The notes: generated from the letters alone by a model not told the origin. A DNA stretch of 64,000 bases from Puia dinghuensis (GCF_014642875.1 NZ_BMJC01000007.1:182733-246732); one strand, 5' to 3'. Shown: positions 61,501 through 64,000, numbered from the stretch's first letter. Made by a program: numbers and translations.

Positions 61501-64000
61501 TGTATCAAGATGGTGCCATCGCATTGGAAGGCGTTGAATAGGGAAGAAGGGGAGGTGACGGTAGCGGAGCGGTTGATGATCTTTGGGGGAGAGGTATTGA
61601 GCAGGGAGGTGGTGGAACGAATAAGAGAATGGGGAGGAGGGTGCCGGGTAGTGAATCATTATGGGCCGACGGAGACGACGATCGGGAAGTTGATGCATGA
61701 GGTAGAAGAGGGGAGGGCGTATGGGAGTCAGGTACCAGTAGGCTCACCGATCGGTGACAGTCGGCTGTATGTGTTAACGCCGCGGCTGGGTTTAAGTCCG
61801 GTAGGAGTAAGCGGGGAGCTGTATATAGGCGGGGCCGGGGTGGCGCGGGGTTATCTGAACCATCCGGAGCTGACGGCGGAGAAATTTGTGATCGATTCTT
61901 TCGGAGGAGAGGGACGGTTGTACCGGACGGGGGATATAGGCCGGTGGCTGCCGGATAGGAATATCGAGTTCCTGGGCCGGCGTGATGAGCAGGTGAAGGT
62001 CCGGGGGTACCGGGTGGAGCTGGGAGAAGTGGAGCAGGTATTGGAGGAGAGTGGGTTGGTGCGGCAGGGGGTGGTAGTGGTAAGAGAAGACAAAGAAGGG
62101 AACAAGCGATTGGTGGGGTATGTGGTGGCGGGCGAGGGATACGACAAGGGTGGATTGATAAAGTATTTACTGGGTCGGTTGCCGGAGTATATGGTGCCGG
62201 GGGTATGGGTGGAGTTGGCGGCGCTGCCGTTAACAGCCAATGGGAAGGTGGACCGGAAGGGATTGCCGGAGCCGGAGGGGAGCGGAGGGAGGTATGTGGC
62301 GCCGCGGAGTGAAATAGAGCGGGAGCTGGCGGCGATCTGGTCGGAGCTGCTGGGAGTGGAGCAGGTAGGGGTGACCGATAATTTTTTTGAACTGGGAGGG
62401 CATTCGTTGCTGGCGATCCGGTTGGTGTCGGCTGTTCGACAAGAGCTGGGAGTAGAGCTGCCGATCGGTGAGGTGTTCGACTATCCGACGATCGAGTCGT
62501 TGGGGACGAGGATTGGGGAGCTACCCGGTGGGGAGTCGGTAGTGCGGATGATCCGCCAGGAGCGTCCGGAGCGGATACCGCTGTCGTTCGCCCAGGAGCG
62601 GTTGTGGTTCATGGACCAACTGGAAGGGAGTGTGGCCTATCATATCCCGGTAGTATTGCGGTTGAGAGGGAAGGTGAGTGAAGAAGGGTTGAGCCATGCG
62701 ATGGCAGCGATCGTGGACCGTCATGAGGTGCTGCGGACGGTGATCGGAGAGCGGGAAGGTCGGGCATACCAGCGGGTGTTGGAGAAAGGAGGATGGCGGC
62801 TGGAGGTGGTGGAGGGAATTGAAGCGTTAGGAAGCTATATCGAGCAAGCCATCAGCCGGCGATTCGATCTGTCGGTGGACTATCCGGTTCGGGGTCATTT
62901 GCTTCGGATTAGTGCAGGGGAGTGGGTGCTGGTGGTGATACTGCATCATATTGCTTCGGACGGTTGGTCGAGGGCGATATTGGTACAGGAATTTGTGGAG
63001 CTGTATGGGTCTTATGTAGAGGGTCGAGCGGCGGTGCTGCCGGCCTTATCGGTGCAATATGCGGATTATGCCTTGTGGCAGCGGAGATATCTGACGGGGG
63101 AAGTATTGGAGGAGAAGCTGGAATACTGGCGTCGTCAGCTGTCGGGGCTGGAGGTGTTGGATTTGCCAACGGATCATGAGCGGGGTTCGGTGCAAAGTCT
63201 GGCAGGGGGCCGGGTCAGCCGCCGGATCAGCCAGGAGTTGATGGAGCGGTTGATGGGGTTAAGTCAGCTGGAAGGGGTGACCTTGTATATGCTGCTGGTA
63301 GGTGTGTTGCAGGTGTTGTTGCATCGCTACAGCGGCCAGGAAGATATTTGTATCGGCAGCTCCGTAGCAGGCAGACAACAGCGGGAGGTGGAGGGGCTGA
63401 TCGGCTTTTTTGCCAACACGCTGGTGTTGCGCAGTGATCTGAGCGGGGAGCCGACATTCAGGGAGTTATTGAGGCGAGTGAAGGAGATGGTTCTGTCAGG
63501 ATATGAGCACCAGGAGGCGCCCTTCGAGAAGGTGGTGGAGGTGGTGGGGATGAAGAGAGAGATGGGCCGTAATCCGTTGTTCGATGTGATGTTCGTGATG
63601 GATAACACGCCGGAGGCCGGGGAGCTGACCTTGGAAGGGATCGAAGTAGGGGTGGAAGCGTCCGGGGTGACGGGGCCGAAATTCGATCTTAATATGAGTG
63701 TAGGGCAGACGCCGAAGGGATTGCAGCTGGGATTGATCTATCGGCGTGATCTGTATAGGGAGGATACGGTGGAACGGATGCTGGGTCATTATGAGAGCTT
63801 GTTAGAGGCGGTAGTGGCGGACCCGGATACGGCCATTGAGGAGTTGAAGATGTTGAGCAAAGAAGAAGAACATGTCTTACTGGAAGCATTACAGGCTAAG
63901 GAGGTGGAATATCCTCGGGATAAGACGATCGTAGAGCTGATCGAGGAGCAGGCGCTGCGGAGTCCGGAGGCGATCGCGGTGGTGTGCGGGGAGCAGGAGG
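34426..64000 (+). CDS. Giant nonribosomal peptide synthetase, nine or more modules (3' end outside window)
   Basis: From the ATG at 34426 the frame stays open to the right edge: 9,858 codons translated without a stop, all in one register. Domain order is C-A-T, C-A-T-E, C-A-T, C-A-T, C-A-T, C-A-T-E, C-A-T, C-A-T, C-A(partial). Residue codes predict Ser, D-Val, Asp, Thr, Ser, D-Ser, Orn, Asp. It begins with a C domain rather than an A domain, as in synthetases that accept a fatty acyl starter. All T domains keep LGG(H/D)S, and every C and E domain keeps HHxxxDG. No terminating thioesterase is seen, so further modules lie beyond the window. It is cotranslated with the CmlA-like hydroxylase. Composition changes sharply after the first C domain. 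Confidence 0.97.
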   Translation, partial: MIKKPYPLHPAQKDVYLDQLIDPGSPYYNVGGYIRLVGKLDIDWLKEVVRSVPEVFDVFNLQFEFGDTEPVCYLNEQGVPYEVRELDFSGEADAAGVAARWMQARFNVAFEVDRERVLFELYLIKISDTEYYFFNRYHHLLTDGYGFTVWAHYIAKKYCELTVEFHYPSYLEEAARSAEYQSSDDYRVEGLYWQNKLKERPDKVIHRKYQVARTAVFKDGRYSLHLEKECKKRLNALQKAANCSLLQLSIAALIIYFGKTTDQTEFVFGTPIHKRRSKRLRNIVGMFSGFLPFYGVYMPESSVIDLVKWIAASQREDYRHQNYLLGDIKRHLNYNRQDELLEVIVNYELLDFNLDFGEGLQAETHEITSEYSKYPLQLCWRDYGEQQPLELCIDFQVECFSQEEIELLVERILFIFEQFSANLSQRVGNIALLLDKELALLAEFERGPTTDPMDRTVVDLIEEQAARSPEAIAVVYGDERVTYRKLEQRSNQLAHYLRKLGVREEVLVPVCLERSVEMIIAILGILKAGGAYVPLDPEYPAERLAYMLEETAAKVVVSCHELVTSLPVDGAVRVVLLDEEAAYIGERPMRRVERSLRPEHLAYVIYTSGSTGRPKGVMIEHRGLLNRLLWAQNYFNLGPQDAVLQKTTYCFDVSVWELLWPLLSGARLVFAEPQGHKDPGYLKAVIEEQGITTIHFVPGMLEVFLREVEAGECLGLRRVLCSGEALKSGQVRLCRERLPQAEVHNLYGPTEASIEVSCWSCPAEVPEVIPIGRPVANTQLYIVGRQQELIPIGGIGEICIGGVQLSRGYLAHPEWTEEQFVPDVFSRRAGERLYRTGDMGRWLPDGNIEYLGRRDEQVKIRGYRIELGEIESVLLESGGVKQVVVVAREDQEGNKRLVGYVVAGDGWDKEEILAELRERLPEYMVPQVWVEMKALPLTSSGKVDRKGLPEPDQARGSYEAPRDEVERVLVAIWKELLGVEQVGIHDNFFELGGHSLLAMRVVSAIRRRLGLEVSIQELFEYPENGALARQLQSKSRGEGLPPLERQVRPERIPLSFSQERLWFIDRLEGSVQYHMPVVLRIRGRLDRAALDRTLRRLVDRHEVLRTMIDEQEGKAYQRIVSAEGWTLETIEWPSSEADLSAYIGQAVYRPFDLSADYKLRAELIVLGEGEQVLVVTLHHIASDGWSGAVLVREFRELYSAYVEGREPVLAELPVQYADYALWQRRYLEGEVLNRHLAYWQQQLTGWQVLELPTDHVRPAVQSVRGSVVPLRVEKGLSEALQELSRREGVTLFMTLLSVFKVLLYRYSGQGDILVGVPVANRTRQEVEGLIGFFVNTLVLRSQLGDDPGFAELLQRVKQTTLEAYDHQEVPFERVVEVVVKERDLSRSPLFGVQFVLQNMEQGRVEELAVGRLEVVGNTMTDHVTSKYDLTLTLAEGEEGLVGEVEYCRDLYELETIERLISHYVELLWSVVEQPEQKISALGMLGAMERRQLVEEFNATRVDYPMEKTVVELFEEQVARTPGGVAVVCEEREVGYKELEERSNRLGRYLRKRGVREEMLVPICMERSVEMIVGILGILKAGGAYVPIDPAYPEERVRYMVEDSGSGIVVVSGKRSRELMLGAGVREVIDLQGDGEEIGEEPGDRVEADTGGANLAYVLYTSGSTGRPKGVLVEHKNIVSLVKKGGYVCFGAEDVLLSTGSPSFDATTFEYWGMLLNGGRLILCPEEKLLDKDLLQNEIRQRKVTKMWFTASWFNQLVDVDITVFEGLKVVLVGGERLSTHHITRVRAMYPDMELINGYGPTENTTFSTTYLIDWMDFRGDIPIGRPLNNRCMWVLDVMGEVCPIGVPGELYVGGAGVARGYLNQPELTAEKFVTDPFGREGRLYRTGDLGRWLADGNIEYLGRRDEQVKIRGYRIELGEIEKVLQESEQVRQGVVVARENKEGNKRLVGYVVGEAGWDKEQMIAELKRRLPEYMVPGVWVELEAIPLTANGKVDRKGLPEPEASGGEYVVPRSEVERQLAAIWSELLGVEQVGVTDNFFELGGDSIITIQVVSRARRLGYKGLQVADVFTHQTIEKLCAMLAEGSDEGAGEAGEWDELEGISGLLPIQRWYLEEEPEEVSHYDQSVLLRIAKEVREDELREALRMLLRHHDALRFEYRRGASGWEQVYGPMRDIGAVLRVEELRATTAEELVREIEERSPGYQQSLDIEKGELIRVVLLQTPEWEERNRLLVVIHHLVVDGVSWRILLRDLEELLTGMRKGERVGLGVKGSSYREWYGALEGYSRSKRLLEQKGYWSKVAGSYWPLRVDRDYTGMVRLGEMGSHTVRLGVEQTHWLLHEVPRVYHTGVNDVLLSALLLAIGEWSGELRMVIGLEGHGREELGGGVDTSRTVGWFTSLYPVLLERGEAVGLGEVLKGVKEQLRGVPDKGLGYGVLKYMVRAEELQGETGWDVVFNYLGQVDNVVRESRWMEGARESGGRCMSERQIVREKLSIDGMVVGRELVLQWGYSRKHYDGESIEELSGLYVKKLEELIDHCRGREGQEHTPSDYGLGREMSYQELDRFLGEQQKEIVGLYRLSGLQEGMLFHGLYDERAGTYVIQLEGELLRLDEAIFRRSWGEMVRRHSILRSGFYHDAFKIPVQCVYRTVEVPVEVLDYRGRSEAEQREWMAAYKEEDRRKGFAFGEAPLMRVGLLRLSEERYWMLWTHHHLLLDGWSVQVLMEEFLTIYEELVSGGEANEQEEDRYEEYIRYLEGRDKEEDEGYWRKYMSGVSKRTLLPFVRGGMERNKGIGKYVEWEVRLGKEETDRVVAYAQDQRLTVNTVMQGVWGYLLSRYTGSEEVVYGVTVSGRPEGLREVERRVGMYINTLPLHVVVREEERISEWLLGLQEGQIRSREHQYTALSDIQRWTGLSGDLFDSLLVFENYPVSEMLSSRRLLLEIGEGGTGGQVNFPLLLLITIRKEIKIVFSYNSSLLAEEYVREISGHFERVIGQLPEKGEGRLGGLELLNEAERRQLVEEFNTTRVDYPMDRTVVDLIEEQALLRTEAVAVVFGEERVSYGELDERSNQLGHYLRELGVREEVLVPVCLERSVEMIVGILGILKAGGAYVPLDPEYPAGRLGYMLEETEAKVVVSSGAVAAKLPVSGDVRVVLLDEEAAFIGERPVGRVERLLRPEHLAYVIYTSGSTGQPKGVMIEHRSLMDYLFGLSQATTISQCRSFALVSTLSADLGNTVIYSSLVWGGVLHVLPTAVVNDSSLAPAYFSQQGIDCVKIVPSHWRALSSGAELLLPEKLLIFGGEALPVEVVTKLRSEGNGCQVVNHYGPTETTIGKLLHTIEPGREYSGVVPIGRPFGNTRVYVLNEQGKLCLKGIVGELYIGGDGLARGYLGHPEWTGERFVPDKFSGRSGERLYRTGDLVRWLPDGNIEYIGRRDEQVKIRGYRIELGEVESVLGQCVGVQQGVVVAREDKEGNKRLVGYVVGDARWDKEQLMAELKERLPEYMVPLVWVELEALPLTANGKVDRKGLPDPEVVGTAAAAYQRALTEVERTLVSIWEELLGVEGIGIGDDFFALGGHSLLAIRVVSAIRSGLGVEVAIGDIFDHPTIGSLAVRIGELSGGESVVRIVRQERPERIPLSFAQERLWFIDRLEGSVQYHIPVVLRIRGRLDRGALERALRGIVGRHEVLRTMIEEQEGQAYQRIMPAEGWVLETIEWPSPAVGLPEHIGEVVSLPFDLSAHYKLRAQLIELGPAEQVLVVTLHHIASDGWSRSILVREFRELYAAFVEGREPVLPELPVQYADYALWQRRYLEGEVLDEQLAYWQQQLAGWQVLELPTDHIRPAVQTMRGGGVSFQIEGALSEALQELSRREGVTLFMILLAVFKVLLYRYSGLEDILVGVPIANRTRQEVEGLIGFFVNMLALRSQLGDDPDFVQLLQRVKQTTLEAYEHQEVPFERVVEAMVQERDLSRSPLFGALFVWQNMERGTVEELTVPGLEITAKPLPQTTSKFDLTLVLAEGEEGLVGWVEYCRDLYELETIERLIGHYIELLGSVVEQPEQKISGLGMLSLAEQQQLLDEFNATAVDYPKGKTLVDLFEEQVGQTPDRVAVISEGVQLTYQELQERSNQLGHYLRGLGVREEVLVPICIERSVEMVVGILGIMKAGGAYVPIDPEYPAERIRYMVEDTGAGLVVSSGECRGIVEAALAVEVVVIEEVEGPAGKVERELRPEHLAYVIYTSGSTGRPKGVLVEHRNVVRLFKTEGALYDFSEKDVWTLFHSYCFDFSVWEMYGALLFGGRLVVVSRETARDAVAYGKLLLEQGVTVLNQTPTAFYALQEEVLGEELELAVRYVIFGGEALTPVKARGWKERYRGCRMVNMYGITETTVHVTYQELGEEELMGSSSVIGRAIPTLRVYVLDGEGGLVPVGVPGELYVGGAGVARGYLNRGELTGERFVADPFAEGGRLYRTGDLGRWLANGRLEYLGRKDGQVKVRGYRIELGEIESVVGGYDGVRQSVVVARDRGQGESVLVGYVVVEGVFNKEKLIGYLREQLPEYMVPQVWVELEWLPLTANGKVDRKGLPEPGYGKGEEYVAPRTEVERVLVGIWEELLGVKRVGIHDNFFALGGDSIKVIRVVGKIRSILHKEIRVFDVYQAGTLEQLGRLLDRGEGTAALLRQALYEQVSGELAELRAAMLPTMAEGERIADIYPMSDIQSGMVFASLLEPEQSVYHDQMVYELAAEVDVALFRRAFSLLVQKHAILRTAFRLGGHPEGLQVVYKEVEVRLDQPEVGELSDQEEKRYVEEYLRRERLRPFEVERAPLWRVGWLRFKGRVAYVFQVHHALLDGWSVASLNTELNNLYGRLVAEGDRVEVGRLQCTYKDHIIASLVERRREEGEGFWREELAGYKRLDIFSGERVYRRYTRVYDRGYLERLEGRVKADGLSLKGLLFGVYVYVLMMLTAEEEVTVGLVSNTRPEVEDGDKVLGCFLNTIPCRYRGGDKGKSWRDYFEGIEEQLRELKRRDRSTLHQIARMSGEKAAEGNPFFDVLFGFVNFHVYEGLEGQVLSDVRGKQREGGSLADSYGSTNTYLDLVVNVTGGVLQLRYCIQRELRSGKTLEELQGYMDAVLEGYWEHYDEPVNRESILPGGERERLLAAFQGPVVEYPKGKTVVDLIEEQALRSPEAIAVVYGQQRVSYRELEERSNQLGHYLRELGVREEVLVPICLERSVEMIVGILGIMKAGGAYVPLDPEYPAGRLLYMLEETKAKVVVSSGVVAAKLPVGGDIRMVLLDEEAVFIGRRPVERMERKLGPEHLAYVIYTSGSTGRPKGVMIEHRGLFNRLQWGQDYFKLGPQDAVLQKTTYCFDVSVWELLWPLLSGARLVFAEPQGHRDPGYLKAVIGEQGITTIHFVPGMLDVFLQEVRVGECTGLRRVLCSGEALKRGQVQLCRERLPQVEVYNLYGPTEASIEVSCWSCPAELPEVIPIGRPVANTQLYIVSRQQELPPIGGIGEICIGGVQLSRGYLAHPEWTEEQFIPDEFSGRTGERLYRTGDLGRWLPDGNIEYLGRRDEQVKIRGYRIELGEVESVLGQCAGVRQGVVVAREDREGNKRLVGYVVVEAGWNRERVMTLLRTRLPEYMVPQVWVELEALPLTGNGKVDRKMLPEADQAKGSYEAPRNEVERQLASMWEELLGVEQVGIHDNFFELGGHSLLAMRVVSAIRRRLGVELSIQELFEYPEIDTLSRRLESKDRSEQLPVLERQERPERIPLSFSQERLWFIDRLEGSVQYHIPVVLRIRGRLDRRALEGSLRGIVERHEVLRTMIDEQEGQAWQRIVPAEGWTLGTIEWPSPEEDLPAHIGQVVSRPFDLSADYKLRAELIVLGAEEQVLVVTLHHIASDGWSGSILVREFRELYSAYVEGREPVLVELPVQYADYALWQRRYLEGEVLDKQMEYWQQQLSGWQALELPTDHVRPAVQSMRGGVVTFRVEQALIEALQELSRREGVTLFMTLLAVFKVLLYRYSGQGDILVGVPVANRTRQEIEGLIGFFVNMLVLRSQLGDDPAFVELLQRVKQTTLEAYDHQEAPFERVVEAVVRERDLSRNPLFDVHFVWQNMEQGKTEELDVAGLQLAGEPLPQTTSKYDLTLMLTEGEEGLVGQVEYCRDLYEPETIGRLTGHYAELLRSVVEQPELKVSALGMLSAVERWQLVDEFNATQVEYPVDRTVVDLIEEQAARSPEAIAVVYGDERMSYQELEERSNQLGHYLRELGVREEELVPVCLERSVEMIVGILGILKAGGAYVPLDPEYPAGRLFYMLEETEAKVMVSCRELVTSLPVDGAVRVVLLDEEAELIGRRSAEPVERSLRPEHLAYVIYTSGSAGRPKGVMIEHRGLLNRLLWTQDYFKLGPQDAVLQKTTYCFDVSVWELLWPLLAGARLVFAEPQGHKDPVYFKMVIEQQGITTIHFVPRMLEAFLLEVQPGECVALRRVLCSGEALKSSQVRLCRKRLPQTEVHNLYGPTEASIDVSYWSCPTEVPDVIPIGRPVANTQLYIVGPQQQLCPIGGIGEICISGVQLSRGYLAHPEWTQERFVADVFSGKAGDRLYRTGDLGRWLLDGNIEYLGRRDEQVKIRGYRIELAEVESELGQCADIRQCAVLAREDKEGHKRLVGYVVPADGWDKGEMLAELKERLPAYMVPAIWVELERLPLIDSGKVDRKALPEPKIDELPGVVYEAPRTELERGLAEIWSELLGVGRVGLEDNFFGLGGDSIITIQAVSRAQRLGYTGLQVRDIFLHQTIRQLAAVLREREGRKDLGEQGLLTGECGLLPIQQRYLEGAEAGISHYNQAVLLRISREVNEEMLQGAVEGLLRQHDALRFVYRWGVQGWRQEYGGVDGLISRCFVVEDLQAVPAGFLREVIGERSGYYQGSLLIEEGLLVRVVWMRLPGAEVENRLLVVIHHLAVDGVSWRVLLEDLERGLRQVREGGVVELGSKSSSYREWYGALERYGQSERLKGQLGYWQQVAGSYMPLPVDRVYAGPVRAGELDQVRVRLGRERTRQLLQEASRAYHTEINDLLLSALVRTLRQWSGRQEVVIGLEGHGREELGELVDTSRTVGWFTSIYPVVLADSDQRPGDLVKGVKERLRSIPDKGIGYGVLRYMRAAEALPSDDHWDLVFNYLGQLDQAMREGGWLGAAREERGANVSPEVVVRERLSVNSQVVGGELVMTWGYSERYYDRQTVERVAGEYMRNLEVLIEHCVQEGAKGSQPTPWDYGLTAEVSYQELDRFLDEEVGGRPRRERISGLYRLSGLQEGMLFHRLYEAKGEAYTEQLSCTLRRMQEEAFYGSWEYLLRRHGILRSGFHHDAFTIPVQYVHREVILPVEQVDYRGMGEVEQQEAIRAYEEQDRRKGFDLKAAPLMRIGLLQLDEDRYQMIWTYHHILLDGWSIPVLMEEFLKVYEQLVRGEAVPQAEEDKYEDYIRYIERRDRQQEEAYWREYLRGVEEGSLLPFIGSTPDRNKGLGEYKEIEVRIDKERSGALQRYVQRHRLTVNTLMQGVWAYLLSRYMGREDVVYGVTVSGRPEELAGVEHRVGMYINTLPLHAVVREEARISDWLLSLQEGQIRSREHQYTALSDIQRWIGMIGDLFDSLLIFENYPVSEILSARRWLLEIGEVRTREQVNFPLLLSIHIGKEIKIVFSYNATLLSEGYVREISGHFEQVIGQLPEKGEGRLGDLEILSEAERRQLVEGFNAAGVEYPRDRTVVDLIEEQAERSPEAIAVVYGQEEVSYRELEERSNQLAHYLRGLGVREEVLVPVYLERSVEMIVGILGIMKAGGAYVPLDPEYPAGRLAYMLEDTQGRVVVTSRELAMRLPISGEVRVVLLDEEATSIACYSVKRMPIVYHGRNLAYGIFTSGTTGRPKAVLVEHTSLYNVSMAWRTCYGFDKKAPVVLSIASLSFDVFTGDICRSLANGGMMVLVAEEYRFDISHLCKMMSFHQVSMLESTPALMVSVIRHAEQESMDLFCDLLVVGSDKFEQADFEYMHTYCSARGIRLLNSYGLTECTIDSLFFEGPIDKYRMVPIGKPMPNTRVYILDEERRLQPMGSFGEVYIGGAGLARGYLNRHELTRERFIQNPFSEQLGERMYRTGDLGRWLPDGNIEFIGRKDNQVKIRGYRIELGEVESVLGQCAGMRQCVVAAREDKEGGKQLVGYVVGEAGWDKEGVVAELKARLPEYMVPMVWVELEALPLTANGKVDRNALPEPKPDQVRDVYEAPRDEVEREVVEIWEELLGVERVGIRDNFFELGGHSLLAMRVVSAIRRRLGLEVSIRELFTYPEIGALAQQLEDKQRGEELPVLARQERPERMPLSFSQERLWFIDRLEGSVQYHMPVVLRIRGRLDREALERALRGIVERHEVLRTMIEEQEGQAWQRIVAAEGWTLEATEWQSTGAGLPEYIGKKVSRPFDLSADYKLRAQLIVLGVEEQVLVVTLHHIASDGWSGAILVREFVELYSAYVEGREPVLAELPVQYADYALWQRKYLTGEVLEEKLAYWRRQLSGLEVLELPTDHERGSVQSLAGGWVSRRISQELMERLMGLRQREGVTLYMLLVGVLQVLLHRYSGKEDICIGSSVAGRQQREVEGLIGFFANTLVLRSDLKGEPTFRELLRRVKETILSGYEHQEAPFEKVVEVVGMKRDMGRNPLFDVMFVMDNTPEAGELTMEGIEVEVEASGVTGPKFDLNMSVGQTPKGLQLGLIYRRDLYREDTVERMLSHYESLLEAVVADPDTAIEELKMLSKEEEQELIAEFIAPAEKTVVELFEEQVARTPGAVAVVCSEQEVSYRELEERSNRLGRYLRKRGLREEMLVPICVERSVEMIVGILGILKAGAAYVPIDVEYPEERVRYMVEDTGTSVVVVSGERSRAVVLGAGVREVIDLKGDGEEIGRESGERLGVRMRGYHLAYVIYTSGSTGRPKGVMVEHASLVDYIYGIDQRLSLRECRTFGLVSTLSADLGNTVIYGALSTGGALHILEKEVIGDGEEFRRYVKGHRIECIKMVPSHWKALNREEGEVTVAERLMIFGGEVLSREVVERIREWGGGCRVVNHYGPTETTIGKLMHEVEEGRAYGSQVPVGSPIGDSRLYVLTPRLGLSPVGVSGELYIGGAGVARGYLNHPELTAEKFVIDSFGGEGRLYRTGDIGRWLPDRNIEFLGRRDEQVKVRGYRVELGEVEQVLEESGLVRQGVVVVREDKEGNKRLVGYVVAGEGYDKGGLIKYLLGRLPEYMVPGVWVELAALPLTANGKVDRKGLPEPEGSGGRYVAPRSEIERELAAIWSELLGVEQVGVTDNFFELGGHSLLAIRLVSAVRQELGVELPIGEVFDYPTIESLGTRIGELPGGESVVRMIRQERPERIPLSFAQERLWFMDQLEGSVAYHIPVVLRLRGKVSEEGLSHAMAAIVDRHEVLRTVIGEREGRAYQRVLEKGGWRLEVVEGIEALGSYIEQAISRRFDLSVDYPVRGHLLRISAGEWVLVVILHHIASDGWSRAILVQEFVELYGSYVEGRAAVLPALSVQYADYALWQRRYLTGEVLEEKLEYWRRQLSGLEVLDLPTDHERGSVQSLAGGRVSRRISQELMERLMGLSQLEGVTLYMLLVGVLQVLLHRYSGQEDICIGSSVAGRQQREVEGLIGFFANTLVLRSDLSGEPTFRELLRRVKEMVLSGYEHQEAPFEKVVEVVGMKREMGRNPLFDVMFVMDNTPEAGELTLEGIEVGVEASGVTGPKFDLNMSVGQTPKGLQLGLIYRRDLYREDTVERMLGHYESLLEAVVADPDTAIEELKMLSKEEEHVLLEALQAKEVEYPRDKTIVELIEEQALRSPEAIAVVCGEQE
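36241..37530 (+). repeat. Ser-specific A-T repeat, copy 1 (module 1)
   Basis: The segment from core A3 to the T domain is highly similar in DNA to 50341-51630 (module 5), in register at a 14,100-base spacing, and somewhat less similar to the Ser domain of module 6. All three carry the same serine code. Confidence 0.85.
37541..42090 (+). other. NRPS module 2: C - A(Val) - T - E, predicts D-Val
   Basis: C2 is of LCL type (SFSQERLWF; HHIASDG at 37957). A2 has FDATTF, a VLVGGE strand and NGYGPTENTTF, giving code DAFWLGGTFK, close to the valine code DAFWIGGTFK. T2 reads LGGDS (Ser 40558), the form usual before epimerases. The E domain shows HHLVVDGVSWRIL (41128), EGHGRE, RTVGWFTSLYP and VVFNYLGQ, all intact, so it should deliver D-valine. 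Confidence 0.85.
42091..45270 (+). other. NRPS module 3: DCL-type C - A(Asp) - T
   Basis: C3 begins YRLSGLQEGMLFH and has HHLLLDGWS (42541), the DCL type expected after the epimerase of module 2. A3 contains the unusual LSADLGNTV and NHYGPTETTIG, giving code DLTKIGHIGK, one residue from the aspartate code DLTKVGHIGK. T3 is LGGHS (Ser 45133). Aspartate is a plausible target for the beta-hydroxylase. Confidence 0.82.
45271..48420 (+). other. NRPS module 4: C - A(Thr) - T (GGDS)
   Basis: C4 is LCL type (SFAQERLWF; HHIASDG at 45682). A4 has FDFSVW, LNQTPT, VIFGGE and MYGITETTVH, giving DFWNIGMVHK, the threonine code. T4 reads LGGDS (Ser 48277), the epimerase-associated form, yet no E domain follows; only ~100 bases of linker separate it from the next C domain. 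Confidence 0.88.
48421..51640 (+). other. NRPS module 5: atypical DCL-like C - A(Ser) - T
   Basis: C5 starts YPMSDIQSGMVFASL and has HHALLDGWS (48910). These match the DCL-type domains C3 and C7 (Q-x-GM-x-F, LLDGWS), not the LCL domains (RLWF, ASDGWS), although no epimerase precedes it and no HHxxxxGD dual-domain motif is visible. A5 code is DVWHLSLIEK (Ser), nearly identical in DNA to A1 at a spacing of 14,100 bases. T5 is LGGHS (Ser 51508). Confidence 0.85.
50341..51630 (+). repeat. Ser-specific A-T repeat, copy 2 (module 5)
   Basis: Partner of 36241-37530. Long runs such as the region coding TTYCFDVSVWELLWPLLSG differ at only a few wobble bases, indicating recent duplication or gene conversion. 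Confidence 0.85.
51641..56190 (+). other. NRPS module 6: C - A(Ser) - T - E, predicts D-Ser
   Basis: C6 is LCL type (HHIASDG at 52057). A6 code is exactly DVWHLSLIDK (Ser); its core A3 reads TSGSAG rather than TSGSTG (Ala codon 53509), a change in the phosphate-binding loop that may slow adenylation. T6 is LGGDS (Ser 54670). The E domain has HHLAVDGVSW (55237), EGHGREE, RTVGWFTSIYP and VFNYLGQ. Confidence 0.85.
56191..59400 (+). other. NRPS module 7: DCL C - A(Orn) - T
   Basis: C7 (YRLSGLQEGMLFH; HHILLDGWS at 56671) is DCL type as expected after an epimerase. A7 has FDVFTG, MLESTP, VVGSDKF and NSYGLTECTID, giving DVGEVGSIDK, one residue from the ornithine code DVGEIGSIDK. The core (58,020-58,760) is AT-rich and reads FTSGTTGRPKA where sister domains read YTSGSTGRPKG. 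T7 is LGGHS (Ser 59272). Confidence 0.85.
59401..62540 (+). other. NRPS module 8: mosaic C - A(Asp) - T
   Basis: C8 (HHIASDG at 59821) has an N-lobe like C2/C4/C6 and a C-lobe nearly identical to C9. A8 contains LSADLGNTV and NHYGPTETTIG, code DLTKIGHIGK (Asp) as in A3. Its N-terminal flank (LGRYLRKRG, EVIDLKGDGEEIG) instead matches that of the Val domain A2. T8 is LGGHS (Ser 62404). Confidence 0.82.
59930..60750 (+). repeat. C-lobe repeat, copy 1 (module 8)
   Basis: About 820 bases that match 63053-63873 base for base with only scattered differences, at a spacing of exactly 3,123 bases (1,041 codons). It covers the C-terminal half of the condensation domain (from DYALWQR through LKMLSKEEE). 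Confidence 0.9.
62541..64000 (+). other. NRPS module 9: C - A (cut by window edge)
   Basis: C9 is LCL type (SFAQERLWF, HHIASDG at 62944) and complete at ~63,870. The adenylation domain begins with KTIVELIEEQALRSPEAIAV and is cut after about 45 residues, long before any specificity residue, so the ninth amino acid cannot be predicted. Confidence 0.88.
63053..63873 (+). repeat. C-lobe repeat, copy 2 (module 9)
   Basis: Second copy of the block at 59930-60750. Identity fades upstream of 63,050, where the two domains encode clearly different N-lobes, and ends abruptly after the LSKEEE codons. Confidence 0.9.
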
